Of a DNA stretch of 64,000 nucleotides, positions 27,439 to 40,300 are shown in pieces. The stretch is from assembly GCF_029962605.1 (NCBI RefSeq), contig NZ_CP124750.1, positions 3,968,001 to 4,032,000 on the forward strand. The letters are read 5' to 3'. Source of the stretch: Serratia sarumanii. Lineage in GTDB: Bacteria > Pseudomonadota > Gammaproteobacteria > Enterobacterales > Enterobacteriaceae. Position 1 is the first letter of the stretch; every line of letters starts with the position of its first letter. The notes under the pieces are model-generated. The model was not told the origin of the DNA. It worked only from the letters and a program-made list of their open reading frames with translations, and did not search any database. The translations under genes were made by a program, and so were the position numbers.

Positions 27439-28764
27439 GTGAAGGAACGTAGTACAGAGCTGGTGCAAGGATTCCGTCACTCAGTCCCCTATATCAACGC
27501 CCACCGCGGCAAAACGTTTGTCATCATGCTCGGCGGGGAAGCCATCGAACACGAGAATTTCTCCAACATCGTCAATGATATCGGGCTGCTGCATAGTCTG
27601 GGCATTCGCCTGGTGGTGGTTTACGGCGCGCGGCCGCAGATCGACGCTAACCTGGCGCAGCATAACTTTGAGCCGATCTACCACAAGCACACCCGCGTGA
27701 CCGACGCCCATACGCTCGAACTGGTCAAGCAAGCTGCCGGTTTGTTGCAGCTCGACATCACCGCCCGGCTGTCGATGAGCCTCAACAATACGCCGCTGCA
27801 GGGCGCGCATATCAACGTGGTCAGCGGCAACTTCATCATCGCGCAACCGCTGGGCATCGATGACGGTATCGACTACTGTCACAGCGGCCGCATTCGCCGC
27901 ATCGATGAAGACGCGATCCACCGCCAGCTCGACAGCAACGCCATCGTGCTGATCGGCCCGGTCGCGGTTTCCGTTACCGGCGAGAGCTTCAACCTGACCT
28001 CGGAAGAAGTGGCCACCCAGCTGGCAATAAAGCTGAAAGCGGAAAAAATGATCGGCTTCTGCTCCTCGCAGGGCGTGACCGACGCGGAGGGTAACATCCT
28101 TTCCGAGCTGTTCCCCAACGACGCGCAAAAGCGCCTTGAAGAGCTGGAAGAAGGCGGCGATTACCATTCCGGCACCGTGCGCTTCCTGCGCGGCGCGGTG
28201 AAAGGCTGCCGCAGCGGCGTGCGCCGCAGCCACCTGATCAGCTATCAAGAGGACGGTGCGCTGGTGCAGGAACTGTTCTCGCGCGACGGCATCGGCACCC
28301 AAATCGTGATGGAGAGCGCCGAACAGGTGCGCCGGGCGACGATCAACGACATCGGCGGCATCCTGGAGCTGATTCGGCCACTCGAGCAGCAGGGTATTCT
28401 GGTGCGCCGTTCGCGTGAACAGCTGGAGATGGAAATCGACAAGTTCACCATTATCGAACGCGACAACCTGACCATCGCCTGCGCGGCGCTGTACCCGTTC
28501 TTGGAGGAAAAAATCGGTGAGATGGCCTGTGTCGCGGTGCATCCCGATTACCGCAGCTCATCACGCGGCGAGATGCTGCTGCAGCGGGTGGAAAATCAGG
28601 CGCGGCAGATGGGGCTGAAGAAGCTGTTCGTGCTGACCACCCGCAGCATCCACTGGTTCCAGGAGCGTGGCTTTACCCCGGCGGAGGTCGATGTGCTGCC
28701 GATGCAGAAACAGGCGTTGTACAACTACCAACGCCGCTCCAAAATTCTGCTGGCGGATCTGTAA
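27439..28764 (+). CDS. argA: N-acetylglutamate synthase ArgA
   Basis: The enzyme makes N-acetylglutamate from glutamate and acetyl-CoA, the first step of arginine biosynthesis. It has an N-terminal amino-acid-kinase-like domain (arginine sensing; '[18 protein letters not shown]', '[20 protein letters not shown]') and a C-terminal GNAT acetyltransferase domain (about residue 290 on; '[20 protein letters not shown]', '[14 protein letters not shown]'). I prefer the GTG at 27439 because AGAGG sits 6 nt upstream and the product (441 residues) then begins with the conserved KERxTELVxGFRHS. An ATG six codons upstream gives 447 residues but overlaps the second ARG box. Confidence 0.95.
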   Translation: MKERSTELVQGFRHSVPYINAHRGKTFVIMLGGEAIEHENFSNIVNDIGLLHSLGIRLVVVYGARPQIDANLAQHNFEPIYHKHTRVTDAHTLELVKQAAGLLQLDITARLSMSLNNTPLQGAHINVVSGNFIIAQPLGIDDGIDYCHSGRIRRIDEDAIHRQLDSNAIVLIGPVAVSVTGESFNLTSEEVATQLAIKLKAEKMIGFCSSQGVTDAEGNILSELFPNDAQKRLEELEEGGDYHSGTVRFLRGAVKGCRSGVRRSHLISYQEDGALVQELFSRDGIGTQIVMESAEQVRRATINDIGGILELIRPLEQQGILVRRSREQLEMEIDKFTIIERDNLTIACAALYPFLEEKIGEMACVAVHPDYRSSSRGEMLLQRVENQARQMGLKKLFVLTTRSIHWFQERGFTPAEVDVLPMQKQALYNYQRRSKILLADL

Positions 28765-28771
28765 TCCCTGC

Positions 28772-28793
28772 GGGCGCGGCCGTTGCCGCGCCC
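28772..28793. terminator. Hairpin between convergent argA and recD
   Basis: An 8-bp stem GGGCGCGG / CCGCGCCC with a 6-nt loop lies in the 37-bp gap between the two stops. It has no U tract. Confidence 0.4.
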
Positions 28794-28801
28794 CTCAGCG
28801 C

Positions 28802-30652
28802 TTATTCCGTCGCCTGCAGCCGTTCAGCCAATCCGCTGCGGCGCTGGGTCGGCGTGCGAATGGCCCGCAGCAGCACCGCCTCCGTAGCGTACAGCGAAAG
28901 CAGCTTACGCGCGCGAGTGATCGCGGTATAGACCAGCTCACGCGTCAGCACCGGCAGGAAGTGATTCGGCAACACCAGAACCGTATGGTCAAACTCCGAT
29001 CCCTGAGATTTGTGCACCGTCATCGCATAAGCGGTTTCATGCGCCGGCAAACGGCTTGGCTGTACCGACTTGATGCTGCCGTCGGGCAGTTGGAAATGCA
29101 CGCGCAGATCGCCGTGCTCATCCGGCAGCGTAATGCCGATATCCCCATTGAACAGCCCCAGCGCGCTGTCGTTGCGGCCAATCATCACCGGCCGCCCCCG
29201 GTACCAGCGGCCGAGCACGCCCGGCTTGCGGTCAATTAAACCGGCGCGCTGCAGCCCGAGCTCAATGCGCTCGTTCAGGCCGGCGACGCCGAACGGCCCT
29301 TCACGCAGCGCGCACAGCACCTGGAAACGGCCAAAGGCCGCCAGCACCGTCGCCGCGTCCGCCCCTTCTGCGGTCAGCCGCAAATAGTCGCGGTAGCCCG
29401 CCACGCAGGCATCCAACAGCGCCTGATACTCTTCGCTCGTCGCCAGCGCATAGCCCGCAACATCACCGAAACTGCCGTTTAATGCCGCCAGCGCGCGATC
29501 CCCCGCTCCGGCGTTAACCGCCAACGCCAGCTGACCGATGCCGGAACGGGCGTCGAAGCGATAGCTCTTGCGCAGCAGGCACAGGCTGTCGCGCACCGCC
29601 GCTTCCGCGTCGGCCTGCTGCCCCGTGAGCGAACAACCGGTCAGGCGGCTCAGCTCAGCGGCGCGCGCATCGCTGTATCCCTGCTCGGCAAAACGGCAAA
29701 TATCGCCCAGCACCGCGCCGGCCTCCACCGAAGCCAGCTGATCGCGGTCGCCGAGGAAAATCACCCGCGCCCGATCGGGCAGCGCGGCAATCAGGCGCGC
29801 CATCATCGGCAGGTCGACCATCGAGGCCTCATCCACCACCAGCACATCCAAATGCAGCCGGTTGCCACGGTGATAACGCATGCGCTGACTGTTCGGTTGC
29901 GCCCCCAACAGACGGTGCAACGTCGCCGCCTCCGTCGGGAACAGCGCCTGCTGCGCCGGGGTCAACGCCAGCTGGCGGCTGGCGCTGCCAAGCGACTCCG
30001 TCAGGCGCGCCGCCGCCTTACCGGTCGGCGCCGCCAGCTGAATGCGCAAGCGCGCGCTTTCATCCAGCTGCACCAGCGCCGCCAACAGTTTGGCGACGGT
30101 GGTGGTTTTACCGGTGCCCGGCCCGCCGGAAATGACCGCAATGCGCCGCGTGGCGGCCACCGCGGCGGCGATTTTCTGCCAGTCGGGCTCGTCGCTCGCG
30201 GCGCCGAACAAGCTGTCGAGAATGGTGCGCAGCTCAGCCTCCGGCACCGCCAACGACTCGCCTTCGCCGCCGATAAACGCCGCCACTTCGCCTTCGTTTT
30301 GCCACATGCGCTGCAGATACAGGCGCGGCCCGCGCAGCACCAGCGGCGTAGCGCCGCTGCCGTCCCCAACCGCCGCGCTGGCCGCCAAACGCTGCTGCCA
30401 ACGCGCGCTATCCGGCCGCCCGGCCGCCTCCCACACCGCCAGCGCCAACGCCGGCTGGCGCCCTTCAAACAGCGTGTCCGCCTGCAGCTGCTCCAGCATC
30501 AGGCAGACGTGACCGGCCCCCGCCTCTGCGCTCAGGCAGGCGGCGGCCAGCAAAATATCGGGCTCGTCTTCGCTCGCCACCACGCGGGCGAACTGCACGT
30601 CCAGCGGGCGCAGCACGCCAAGCGCCACCGCCTGCTCCAGCAGTGCGATCAT
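28802..30652 (-). CDS. recD: Exodeoxyribonuclease V alpha chain RecD
   Basis: This 616-residue SF1B 5'-3' helicase is the fast motor of RecBCD. Walker A reads [10 protein letters not shown] with Lys182. Helicase motif II is '[17 protein letters not shown]', motif III is '[17 protein letters not shown]', and the C-terminal motif VI region is '[20 protein letters not shown]'. It overlaps recB by the ATGA arrangement (30649-30652), so the two are translationally coupled. It is the last gene of the recC-ptrA-recB-recD run. Confidence 0.97.
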   Translation of the reverse strand: MIALLEQAVALGVLRPLDVQFARVVASEDEPDILLAAACLSAEAGAGHVCLMLEQLQADTLFEGRQPALALAVWEAAGRPDSARWQQRLAASAAVGDGSGATPLVLRGPRLYLQRMWQNEGEVAAFIGGEGESLAVPEAELRTILDSLFGAASDEPDWQKIAAAVAATRRIAVISGGPGTGKTTTVAKLLAALVQLDESARLRIQLAAPTGKAAARLTESLGSASRQLALTPAQQALFPTEAATLHRLLGAQPNSQRMRYHRGNRLHLDVLVVDEASMVDLPMMARLIAALPDRARVIFLGDRDQLASVEAGAVLGDICRFAEQGYSDARAAELSRLTGCSLTGQQADAEAAVRDSLCLLRKSYRFDARSGIGQLALAVNAGAGDRALAALNGSFGDVAGYALATSEEYQALLDACVAGYRDYLRLTAEGADAATVLAAFGRFQVLCALREGPFGVAGLNERIELGLQRAGLIDRKPGVLGRWYRGRPVMIGRNDSALGLFNGDIGITLPDEHGDLRVHFQLPDGSIKSVQPSRLPAHETAYAMTVHKSQGSEFDHTVLVLPNHFLPVLTRELVYTAITRARKLLSLYATEAVLLRAIRTPTQRRSGLAERLQATE

Positions 30653-33600
30653 GATCCTTCCTCCGTCGCCGCAGCTTCGCCGCTGAACAAGCGATCCATC
30701 CCCTCCACCAGCTCAAGCTCGGGGAGACAGGTGAAAATGCCGTTGCCCGGGTGCGCCGCATCCACGCCGCGCAGGAACAGATAAATCACCCCGCCAAAAT
30801 GGCGCCGATAATCGTAATCCGGCAACCGATGACGCAGATAACGATGCAGCGCCAGCGTATACAGCTGGTATTGCAGATCGTAACGATGCTCCGCCATCGC
30901 CTGCTCCATCGCCGGCCGGGTATAGGCGCTACTGTCTTCCCCCAGCCAGTTGGACTTGTAGTCCAGCAGGTAGTATTTGCCCTGCCAGCAGAACACCAGG
31001 TCGATAAAGCCTTTCAGCATGCCCTGCACCTGATGAAAATCTAGCGCCGGGCAGCGGGCGGAAAGCGGATCGTAACGCTTCACCAGGGCATCGAGCGCCT
31101 TCGCCTGCAACAACCGGTTAATCGGCAAATAGAACTGCAGCTCGGCCTGCTTGTGCTGCGGCGTCAGCGCCGACAACGTCACGCCGCTGGCGGCGAGCGG
31201 CGTGTTGAGCAACACCTGCATCCACGCCAGCAAAATTGGCTGCCAGTGCTCGGCAAATCCTTGCTGTTGCAGCTGTGCCAGCAGCCACTGTTCGTCCAGC
31301 GGCTGGGTGAAGTCCAGCGTTTCAAACAGGCTGTGCAGGAAGGTGCCGGGCGTTGCGCCGCGCGGGAAGGTATGCGGTGTGAGCGCTGGCTCACTCTCCT
31401 CACCCCGCTCGCCCGCGGCGTCGACATCCAGACGCGGCAGCAGATCCTGCATCAGGCTCGAACCGTGCTGTTGCAAACCGGTATAGCTGGTCACCCGCCA
31501 AAAATCCTGGATCCGTCGGGTAAAGCTTTTCGCCGCCAGCGTAGCGGCCAGCGATGCCTGGGGCAGCCAGGGCGCCTCGTCCGGCGGTTCCACCAGCGAC
31601 AGCGCGATGCCGCCGCCCGCCAATTGCTGCAGGCGCTCCTGCAGATACGCGGCGTCGCCGGCCTGCCCGCCCTGCACCAGATAACCCAATGCGCTGCGGT
31701 GCAGATCGGTATCGCCCTGTTTCTTGCGCGTGCCCTGGAACAGCGGCGCGATACCGATGCTGCAGTGGTACACCGAGCGGGTCAGCGCCACGTACAACAG
31801 GCGCAGGTCTTCCGCCAACCGCTCTTCCTCCGCCCAGGCCTGGCTCTCTTCATTGGCGTCGAGATCCAGCAACGCCTGGAAACTGTGGCGATCGTGATAC
31901 AGCGCCTGCTGCTGCTGGCGGAAATTGCCGACGAACGGCAGCCACACCAGATCGAACTCCAGCCCCTTGGATTTATGAATCGTGATCACCTGCACCAGAT
32001 GCCGGTCGCTCTCCAGCCGCAGTTGCTGATTATCGGACTGGCGATTAGGCTGGGCGATCTGCTGTGCCAGCCAGCGCACCAGCGCATGTTCGCTGTCGAG
32101 TTGCGCCGCCGCCTCTTGCAACAACTCCCCCAGATGCAGCACGTCGGTCAAACGACGCTCGCCACCGGCGCTGGCCAGCAGGTTCTCCGCCAGCTGGCGC
32201 GCTTTCATCACCTCGCTCAGCATCGGCAGCACGCCGCGGCGCAGCCAGAGCGTGCGGTAATCATCGAATTCGTTAACCAGCTCGTCCCAGGCACGCTCAT
32301 CGCGGCTCAGGCCGTCCAGCGTCGGCGCGTCCAGCCCCATCAGCCCGGTGGCCATGGCGCTGCGCAGCGTGCGCTCCTGCTCCGGCGCCAACACCGCCTG
32401 CAGCAACCACAGCAGGTCTTTGGCCTCCGGGGTGTCGAACACGCTGTCGCGGTTAGACAGGTAGACCGACGGAATGGACAGCGCGCTCAGCGCATCGCGC
32501 ACCAGCGCCGCCTCATTGCGGCTGCGCACCAGCACCGTGATATCGGAAGCTTGTACCGGCCTTGGCTCCTTGCCGCCCTGCAGCCACGCCTGGCCCTGCT
32601 GCCCGGCGCTGAGCCAGTCGCGAATTTGCGTGGCGCACAGGCGCGCCATCAACTGTTGGTAATCACTTACACCGGCGCCTTCCCCCTGCTGCAGCCAGAA
32701 CTGCATCGCCGGTTGCGGCTTGCCGTGCAGGTCAAACGCCAACCCTTGGTTCTTTTCCGCCGCGCTGACCTCGATAAAGGGGATTTGGCCGAACAGGAAA
32801 GGCTTTTCTACCTGAGAAAACAGGTGATTGACGCTGGCGACCATCGACGGCGACGAGCGCCAGTTGGTCTCCAGCGTATAGTGGGCGCTCACTTCTGAGC
32901 GCGCCCGCATGTAGGTAAAGATGTCGGCACCGCGGAAGGCGTAAATCGCCTGCTTGGGATCGCCGATCAACAGCAGGCCGCAATCGGGCCGGCCGACGTA
33001 AAGTTTTTGGAAAATGCGGTATTGCTGCGGATCGGTATCCTGGAATTCATCGATCATCGCCACCGGGTAACGCTGGCGGATCGCCTGCGCCAGCTGTTCG
33101 CCGCCGCCGCTTTGCAGGGCGCCGTCCAGCCGGCTGAGCAGGTCGTCAAACCCCAGCTCGGCGCGCTGGCGCTTTTCTTGTTGAATGGAAGTGCGGATCT
33201 CGCTGAGCGCGCGCGCCATGATCAGGTCGCGCAGCGTCAAGGGTTCATCGAACAGCTCGTCGATCGCCGTGAACAGCGCATGCCGCGGCGGCTCGCCTTT
33301 CTTGGTCTTATCCAGCAGCACCGACTGGCGAAATTTATCCAGTTCCTTCGGCAACTGGTAGTCCTGGGTCTCCTGCCCGCTCCATTCGCCGACCTTGTTC
33401 AGCCAGTTCGGCAGGTGTTTGCTGCTGTAGCTGCGCTTATCGACGCCGGACTGGGCGATCAGCGCCTCCAGATCGCCCGCCGCCGCACGCCATTGCGCCT
33501 TGATGGCATCGATGCGCGCGACGATCTGCTCGTGGCGCATCAGGACGGTTTCTTCGTCCTTCGGCGGCCGGCGCAGCGCCGGCGCCTCACCGTGCAGGTA

Positions 33601-34200
33601 ACCGGAAAGGTCGGCCAGCAACGCTTCCGGGCCGCTCCACTCCTGGCTGACCGCACGCGCCACGCCCAGCGGCAACGGATAGCAGTGGCGACGCCAGAAA
33701 TCAGCACAGGCCTGCCGCCGCAGCGGCAACTCGTCCTGCACCAGCGTTTGTTCAAACAGCATGCCGGATTCGAAGGCGTTGTGCGTCAGCATTCGTTGGC
33801 AAAAGCCGTGAATGGTGTAGATCGCCGCTTCATCCATCTGCCGCTCCGCCGCCAGCAGCTGCGAGGCGGCGTCGGTCAAATCGTCAATTTCAGCCATCAG
33901 CGCCGAAAACAGCGGGTTGGCGCTGACGCCCCGCACGCAGGCGATGCGCAGCCCGTGGATATTGTCGCGGATACGCCCGCGCAGCTCCTCGGTGGCGGCC
34001 TCGGTAAAGGTCACCACCAGGATTTCTTCAACCGTCAGCGGGCGAGGAAACGCCGCTTCACCGCCCAGCCCCAGCAGCAAACGCAGGTACAGCGCGCCGA
34101 TGGTAAAGGTTTTGCCGGTGCCCGCCGACGCCTCGATCAGGCGTTCGCCGAACAGCGGCAGCGTCAGCGGCTCCAGTCTCTGCGGGGCAGTTTCCGTCAT
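30649..34200 (-). CDS. recB: Exodeoxyribonuclease V beta chain RecB
   Basis: The 1183-residue UvrD-type 3'-5' helicase carries a C-terminal nuclease. Walker A is at residues ~23-32 ([10 protein letters not shown], Lys30), motif II is '[18 protein letters not shown]', and motif VI is near '[18 protein letters not shown]'. The nuclease domain near the C terminus has '[11 protein letters not shown]' and '[12 protein letters not shown]', the metal ligands and catalytic Lys of the RecB nuclease family. The subunit cuts DNA and loads RecA after Chi. It starts on the ATGA overlapping the ptrA stop. Confidence 0.97.
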   Translation of the reverse strand: MTETAPQRLEPLTLPLFGERLIEASAGTGKTFTIGALYLRLLLGLGGEAAFPRPLTVEEILVVTFTEAATEELRGRIRDNIHGLRIACVRGVSANPLFSALMAEIDDLTDAASQLLAAERQMDEAAIYTIHGFCQRMLTHNAFESGMLFEQTLVQDELPLRRQACADFWRRHCYPLPLGVARAVSQEWSGPEALLADLSGYLHGEAPALRRPPKDEETVLMRHEQIVARIDAIKAQWRAAAGDLEALIAQSGVDKRSYSSKHLPNWLNKVGEWSGQETQDYQLPKELDKFRQSVLLDKTKKGEPPRHALFTAIDELFDEPLTLRDLIMARALSEIRTSIQQEKRQRAELGFDDLLSRLDGALQSGGGEQLAQAIRQRYPVAMIDEFQDTDPQQYRIFQKLYVGRPDCGLLLIGDPKQAIYAFRGADIFTYMRARSEVSAHYTLETNWRSSPSMVASVNHLFSQVEKPFLFGQIPFIEVSAAEKNQGLAFDLHGKPQPAMQFWLQQGEGAGVSDYQQLMARLCATQIRDWLSAGQQGQAWLQGGKEPRPVQASDITVLVRSRNEAALVRDALSALSIPSVYLSNRDSVFDTPEAKDLLWLLQAVLAPEQERTLRSAMATGLMGLDAPTLDGLSRDERAWDELVNEFDDYRTLWLRRGVLPMLSEVMKARQLAENLLASAGGERRLTDVLHLGELLQEAAAQLDSEHALVRWLAQQIAQPNRQSDNQQLRLESDRHLVQVITIHKSKGLEFDLVWLPFVGNFRQQQQALYHDRHSFQALLDLDANEESQAWAEEERLAEDLRLLYVALTRSVYHCSIGIAPLFQGTRKKQGDTDLHRSALGYLVQGGQAGDAAYLQERLQQLAGGGIALSLVEPPDEAPWLPQASLAATLAAKSFTRRIQDFWRVTSYTGLQQHGSSLMQDLLPRLDVDAAGERGEESEPALTPHTFPRGATPGTFLHSLFETLDFTQPLDEQWLLAQLQQQGFAEHWQPILLAWMQVLLNTPLAASGVTLSALTPQHKQAELQFYLPINRLLQAKALDALVKRYDPLSARCPALDFHQVQGMLKGFIDLVFCWQGKYYLLDYKSNWLGEDSSAYTRPAMEQAMAEHRYDLQYQLYTLALHRYLRHRLPDYDYRRHFGGVIYLFLRGVDAAHPGNGIFTCLPELELVEGMDRLFSGEAAATEEGS

Positions 34201-37091
34201 GGCGTCGCCACTTTGCGCGGCAGGATCTGCTGCAATGCAGACGCGTTCGGATAGGTGACCCAGCCCTTAGGCGCCGCGTAATCCGCCTTGTCTTGCCCGC
34301 TGCCGCTCACCTGCGACAGCACAGCCAGCCCCTGTGGCTGGATCACCGCCTGGTGGAAATAATCCGCCAGTTTGGCCGGCGTCAGCTGTTGCACCTGCGC
34401 GATCAGCTTCTGACGAGTATCGAAGGCGAAATTGCCGCGATCGAAATCGTTGGCGAACCGGCTGGCCTCTTCGCTCAGGGTTTGCGGCCGCTGCTTCAGC
34501 TCATTGATGAGCGCCTGTTTGTACTGCTCAAAGTCCGCTTCGCTCATGTCGCGCAAGCGTTTCTCGGTTTTCGGGTAGAAATCCTGATAGCGCTGGTACA
34601 GGTATGCCGGCTGTTTGCTGTTGCTCTGCAACAGGAAGCCCACGCCCCATTGGCGCCCCACCGACATTGGGAAGGCGAAGACCGCATATCCCAATTGCTC
34701 CTGAGTGCGCAGCTGGCTATAGAACCACGGCTGAATAATCTGCCCCAGCAATGAGCTGTAGGCCATGCCGGCCACTTCGTCGTAACCGGTCGGCACATAG
34801 ACCGCCGCCAGTGCCGAATCGGTGCTGCTGCCCACCTGTTGCAGATTGGCCAGATGATTTTTGTCCACTACCACGTCTTCGCCGTGCCACCATTCGATGC
34901 CGGTACAGCCCAGGCGATGTTTCAGCGTCGACGCCAGCGTGTCGACCTGCTGCTTGCTCATATTGCCCACCACCAGCAGCTCCGGCGTAGCCTCGGCCAG
35001 CAGGCTGTCGCGATAGGCCAGCACGTCTTTCAGCGTCAGCGTCTTCAGCACTTCGCGGCGTTCGCTGCGTTCGGAATACGGCACGCGGGAAACCATCTGC
35101 ACCGGCTGAATGGCCAATTCAAACGCCTTGCCCTTCTCGGCGGCGTCCAACTGCTCCAGATACCAGGACTTGGCCTGCGCCAGCTGATCTTCCGTCGGCG
35201 TGAAGCTGGAATAGCCTTCGATCAGCGCCGTCAGCAACTGCGGCAGGCGCTGGGTAAAGCCGTTGGCGTTAAACATCAGGCCGTTGTTCGGCGAGGTCGA
35301 GAAGCTCAGCCCGCCAACCGATGCCTGATAGCTCAGCTGATCCAGCGCGAGGCCGGCCAGATAATCCGTCAGTGAGAACAGCACCTGGTTGCGCGCGGAA
35401 TCCATGGTCTTGGCGTTGCGGAAAGCGACGGTGACGTCGGCCTTCGGCTCATCGGCGAAGTAACGGCTCGGCATGTACAGCACGCGCAGGCCGGGGTTAT
35501 CCACCACCATTTCCGGCTTTTTGAACTCGTGCGACGGCTTGGTCAGGGTAAAGTCATCCGGGATGTACGGATTGAGCGTCGGTAACGACAGGGAAATCCC
35601 ACTCCCTAACTGCTGCCACTGCGTAAAGCGCTGCGGCGTGATTTTGTCGACCTGGTAAGGCGCGTTGACGAAATAGGCCGTCTTGTTGTGCGGCTCATCC
35701 GGACTGACGAACCAGATGCGGGCGTTTTGCGGCGTCATGCCGTCCAGGCGTTCGGCGATCGCCTTAGGATCATAGCGATCGGCCAGGTAAGGCGCGTCCA
35801 GCGTATGTTCAACCGGCACGCGCAGCATGGTGTCCACCAGCCATTCGATGTAGTCCATGTCGCGCGTGATCGACGGATAACGGAAATCCAGATTCAGAAC
35901 ATGCGAGATTTCGTCGAAGTAACTTTGCTTGATGCCTTCGCTGCGCAGCATTTTCAGGTAGTTGAAAATGGCGGCGACGACCTCGTCGCGCTTGGCCAGG
36001 CCTTTGTCGGTCAGTGAAACGCTGATGGCGAAGACGCCGCCGTTGCGATCCACCATCGGATCGGCGCCGGCATTGATGGCGTCCGCCAGCCCCTGCTTCT
36101 GCAACCAGTCAGACAGGGTGTTCTTGCTGCGGTTGCCGATCAGGTAGCTGATGTAGGTATCGGTTTTGCTGCGAAACGCGGCGCTGTTGTTATCGATGCG
36201 AAACTCGACCTTCAACTGTTTGCGCGGCTGTGCTGGCACATAGTGAATGATGATGCCCTGCTGTTCCGGCGTCACGGCCGGCACGGTGATCGGCGGCACG
36301 GTGGCGTCGTGATTTGGCACGCGGCCAAAGGTTTTCGCCGCAATATCAGCCAGCTGCGGCAGCGGCTGATTGCCGTACAAAACGCCCATCATCAAATTGG
36401 CGGAATAGTAGCGCTTATAGAAGCCGGTCAGCTCATCGTGCAGCTTGCTGTCCGGCTTGTCTTTCAGCGTATCGAGATTGCCGCCGGAGAAGCGCGCGCT
36501 CGGGTGCGCCGGGTTAAGGGTTTCCGCGCCCACCTGCGCCATACGCATACCGTCGCGCGAACGCGCCATCGTCAACTCGGCGTTAACCGCGTTGCGCTCA
36601 CGGTCGGCATTGCCCGGATCCAGCAGCGGCTCGGCAATGGCGTCGGCCATGCGATCGACCGCCGGCTCCAGCGCGTCATTTTCCACTTCCAGATAGAAGG
36701 CGGTGCGATAAGAAGCCGTGCTGGCGTTGTGGCTGCCGCCATGCTTTTTCAGGAATTCGGACAGGTTTTCCGGCTCTGGATAGCGCTTGGAGCCCATCAG
36801 CACCATATGTTCCAGATAGTGCGCCAAACCCAGTTGGCTGTTCGGATCTTCAAGCGAGCCGACCGGCAATGCCAGCGCCGCCAGCGATTTCGGCGCCTGG
36901 GCATCGGACACCAGCAACACCGTCATGCCGTTAGTCAATTTGATCGCCTCATACTGACGCGGATCGTGTTCGCTTTTGTTGATCTTCTCCGCCAGCGGTT
37001 GCCATCCTTGCGCGGCCCAACTCAACGGCGCCCAACACATAGCCAATAATACCAGCCCGGTGATACGGGCCAACTGTCTGCGCATATCCAA
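34197..37091 (-). CDS. ptrA: Pitrilysin (protease III) PtrA
   Basis: The 964-residue periplasmic M16 zinc metalloprotease degrades small peptides such as insulin B chain. The signal peptide covers residues ~1-27 (cleavage near AA-QGW). The inverted zinc motif HxxEH is His91-Tyr-Leu-Glu94-His95, with a third ligand at Glu172 in 'NAVNAELTMAR'. Three further M16 repeats make up the rest. An alternative ATG at codon 3 exists. The position between recC and recB is conserved in enterics; no link with recombination is known. Confidence 0.96.
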   Translation of the reverse strand: MDMRRQLARITGLVLLAMCWAPLSWAAQGWQPLAEKINKSEHDPRQYEAIKLTNGMTVLLVSDAQAPKSLAALALPVGSLEDPNSQLGLAHYLEHMVLMGSKRYPEPENLSEFLKKHGGSHNASTASYRTAFYLEVENDALEPAVDRMADAIAEPLLDPGNADRERNAVNAELTMARSRDGMRMAQVGAETLNPAHPSARFSGGNLDTLKDKPDSKLHDELTGFYKRYYSANLMMGVLYGNQPLPQLADIAAKTFGRVPNHDATVPPITVPAVTPEQQGIIIHYVPAQPRKQLKVEFRIDNNSAAFRSKTDTYISYLIGNRSKNTLSDWLQKQGLADAINAGADPMVDRNGGVFAISVSLTDKGLAKRDEVVAAIFNYLKMLRSEGIKQSYFDEISHVLNLDFRYPSITRDMDYIEWLVDTMLRVPVEHTLDAPYLADRYDPKAIAERLDGMTPQNARIWFVSPDEPHNKTAYFVNAPYQVDKITPQRFTQWQQLGSGISLSLPTLNPYIPDDFTLTKPSHEFKKPEMVVDNPGLRVLYMPSRYFADEPKADVTVAFRNAKTMDSARNQVLFSLTDYLAGLALDQLSYQASVGGLSFSTSPNNGLMFNANGFTQRLPQLLTALIEGYSSFTPTEDQLAQAKSWYLEQLDAAEKGKAFELAIQPVQMVSRVPYSERSERREVLKTLTLKDVLAYRDSLLAEATPELLVVGNMSKQQVDTLASTLKHRLGCTGIEWWHGEDVVVDKNHLANLQQVGSSTDSALAAVYVPTGYDEVAGMAYSSLLGQIIQPWFYSQLRTQEQLGYAVFAFPMSVGRQWGVGFLLQSNSKQPAYLYQRYQDFYPKTEKRLRDMSEADFEQYKQALINELKQRPQTLSEEASRFANDFDRGNFAFDTRQKLIAQVQQLTPAKLADYFHQAVIQPQGLAVLSQVSGSGQDKADYAAPKGWVTYPNASALQQILPRKVATP

Positions 37092-37316
37092 AATAAACCC
37101 CTATTCTGACGTCGCTGCGCCCACTCCCTGACGGTGGCGACGTTCATCAAAACCACATAACCAAATCTGTACTCACCGGGTTCTTCGCCAATATGGCGAC
37201 CCGAACTCGGCGGGTATATTCCTGTACGTTATGTAAGACCGGGAATTACCCCAATGGTTGAATATAACCTTCGTTATTTTTACCACCTCCCGCCGCACAG
37301 CACCACCGGGGGATTG

Positions 37317-40300
37317 TTACCCCAGGTTATGCCGCGCCACCGGCAGCAGATAACGCTCTGTTTCGGCCAGTATTTGCGCTAAGTATTCATTATCCATTTG
37401 GCGGAACACTCGCTGCACGTAGGGATCTTCCCCTTCTCCGGGAATGCGCTGATCGCCCTGCCAGGCCTGCAGCAATTTGGCGCGCGCCTTGATTTGCGCT
37501 TCTTCCTCCCAGTCGATTTGCTGCGTTTCCGGCAGATAGCACTGACTCAGCCACGCCCAGCCGCTCTTGTTCAGCAACAGCAGCGGCTGACTCAGACCGC
37601 GCTGATAGCCCGTCAGCAGTTCCGCCAGCTGCGCCTGTGCCTCTTCAGGCGCCAGCGCGGCAAAGCGCCAGGCGGAGTTCTTGCGGCCATACATGCGGCT
37701 CTCGCCGGTGCCGCCGGCGCAGCAGTACACCAGGTGCTCCAGCCACAGCAATATGCCATCCACCGCCGACAGCGTCGCGGGCCGCCAGCGCAACAGGCCG
37801 TCACCCTGCACCTGATGCAGCCAGCCGCTGAGGCGCACGCCGGCGATATCGATATCCAGCTCCAGGCTATGGCTCTCTGCGCGTTCCGCACGCACCTGCT
37901 CGGCCAGTTCGCTCATCTCTTCCTGCTGCTTTTGCCAATAAATTTCGCCGAAGGCGCCATAGGGCAAGCCGCCGGCGGCGCGCACCCGCTGGAACAGCCG
38001 TTCGGGATCGTCACCGTCGATCAGCGTATTCAGCAGTTGGCTGTTGAACTGGTAGCGGCTGAGGTTATCCAGCGTGAAGGGTTCTTCGTCGGGCAGCTCG
38101 GTCTCTTCCAGGATAAAACTGACGCCCAGCCGCAGTTGGAAAAACGCGCGAATCGGATGGCGGTAAAACCGCAGCAGTTCATCCAGCGATATTTGCTGCA
38201 GCGCTTCGGCGGGCAGCGGCTGGTTGAACGCCGGATGCGCCGCACCCCGCCCATCGGCGGCGGGCAGCCACTCGGCGGCATAGCTTTGCTCCTCCGAGCC
38301 CGGCAAGAAGTTCTCGGCGGCGAACGGCATGCGCGCGTGCCACTTCAGCAAGTGCTCACCAACCCGCCGGGCGCTGTCGTCTGCGCTAAGCTCTTCATCT
38401 CCCGGCAGGCAATAGCTTTGTTCCAGGTACTCCAGCAGCTCGGTGACCAGTACCGAAGGGTAGCGCGGGCTGTTGTCCTGAATGGAACGGCCGATGAAAC
38501 TGATATACAGCCGCTGCTGAGCGGACAAAATCGCTTCCAGGAACAGATAACGGTCGTCATCGCGTCGGCTGCGATCGCCGCGTTTGACCTGCTGCGCCAT
38601 CAGATCGAAACCCAGCGGCGGCAGCGTGCGCGGATACACGCCGTCGTTCATGCCCAACAGGCACACCACCTTGAACGGAATGGAACGCATCGGCATCAGC
38701 GTACAGAAGTTGATTTGCCCGGCGAGGAAGCGCTGGCTGATGCGCTCCTGATCGAGACGCGCCGCCAGATCGTCCCGCAGAATGGTCAACGGCACCTCAT
38801 CGGGATAGCGCGCCGCCAGGCCAAAATTGATGGCCTGCTGCCACTGCTGTTCGATCAGCGCCAGCACCACCTCGGTGTCGCTGTCCGCAGCGAAGAAAGC
38901 ATCCAGCAGTTGCCGGCAGAGCGGCAGCCACGCTTCGAGCGGGCGCGCTTCGCTCAAGATTTGCCGCCAGTGGCTGAGCTGCGCCAGCAGGTCTGCCAGC
39001 TGCCCCGCCAGTTCGGCGACCAATCCGCTCGATTCGTCGTAAGGCAAAATGCCCTGCCAATCGCCGGCATTGCTGTCCATCGCGTAGCCAAGCAACATGC
39101 GCGTGATGCCAAAGCGCCAGGTATGTTGGCCGGTAGCGGGCAGATCCAGTTCGCGCACGTTATCGTCGTCCAGGCCCCAGCGCACGCCGGATTCACCGAC
39201 CCAATGGCGCAGCAGGCGCAGCCCCTCTTCGCCAATGGCGAAACGGGCGGCCAGGGCCGGCACCTCAAGCAGCGCCAGCACCTGTTCCGAGGTAAAACGG
39301 CTTTGCGGCAGATCGAGCAGTGAAATGAACGCCTGCAGCGCGGGATGCGCCTGGCGCGCTTTACGGTCGGAAATGGCGAACGGCAGGTAGCGCTCGGCAG
39401 GGGCATTGCCGAACACCGCCTGAATGTAAGGCGTGTAGCTGTCGATATCCGCGACCATCACGATGATGTCGCGCGGCGTCAACGACGGATCCTGCGCCAG
39501 CATGGTCAGCAGTTGATCGTGCAGCACCTCCACTTCCCGCTGCGGGCTGTGGCAGGCATGCAGGCTGAGGGAACGGTCGTTCTCATCTAGCGGACGTTTG
39601 CTGAAGCTGCTTTCCAGCGTTTCCGCGGTAATACCGATCACCGCATGGTCTTCCAGCTCCAGCATGTCGCGCTGAACGGCGTGCAGCATGGTATCGGCCG
39701 GGATATCGACAAAGGCGTCAACCTCTTGCGCCCCTTCCATCTGCGACAGCAGATAGAGGTGATCGCGCCCCAGCTTGCCCCAAGAGGCCAGCAGTGGGTT
39801 GCTGAGCTGCTGCTGGCCTTCGGCGTCAAACAGGCGCGCCGCATCATCCGGCTGGCGGAACAGCCCCTGCTCGCGTGCCTGATGGTAGTGACGGCGCTTG
39901 CGGCTCTGCAAGCGGGCCAGGAAAGCGTAATCCTGAATATCGCCCCAATAGTAGCGACAGGGGTTGGTGAACATCAGGTGGATATCTATATGCCGCCCCA
40001 GCGCCTGCAGCGCCTCCAAATAGACCGGCGGCAACGCCGAGATGCCGCAGATAAACACCCGCGGCGGCAAACCGGGCGGGCAGGTTTTTGCCTGCTCCAG
40101 CGCGTGGATAAATCGGCTGTACAGATTGGCGCGGTGCCATTCCGGCTGCCCCAGCTCGCGCGTGTACTCCACCAGCCGCGCCCAGAGCGGCGCCTGCCAT
40201 TGCTGAGCCTCCGCCAGGCCGTCGATGCGCTCCCCGCGCTGCCAGCTCTCCAGCCACTGCGGGCGATAAACCAAATATTGGTCGAACAGGTCGGCGACCC

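Noticed and set aside
37092..37316. A possible small gene in the ptrA-recC gap
   Set aside because: No ORF of useful length with a ribosome-binding site is seen, and I recognise no known RNA. It is probably the promoter region of ptrA-recB-recD.
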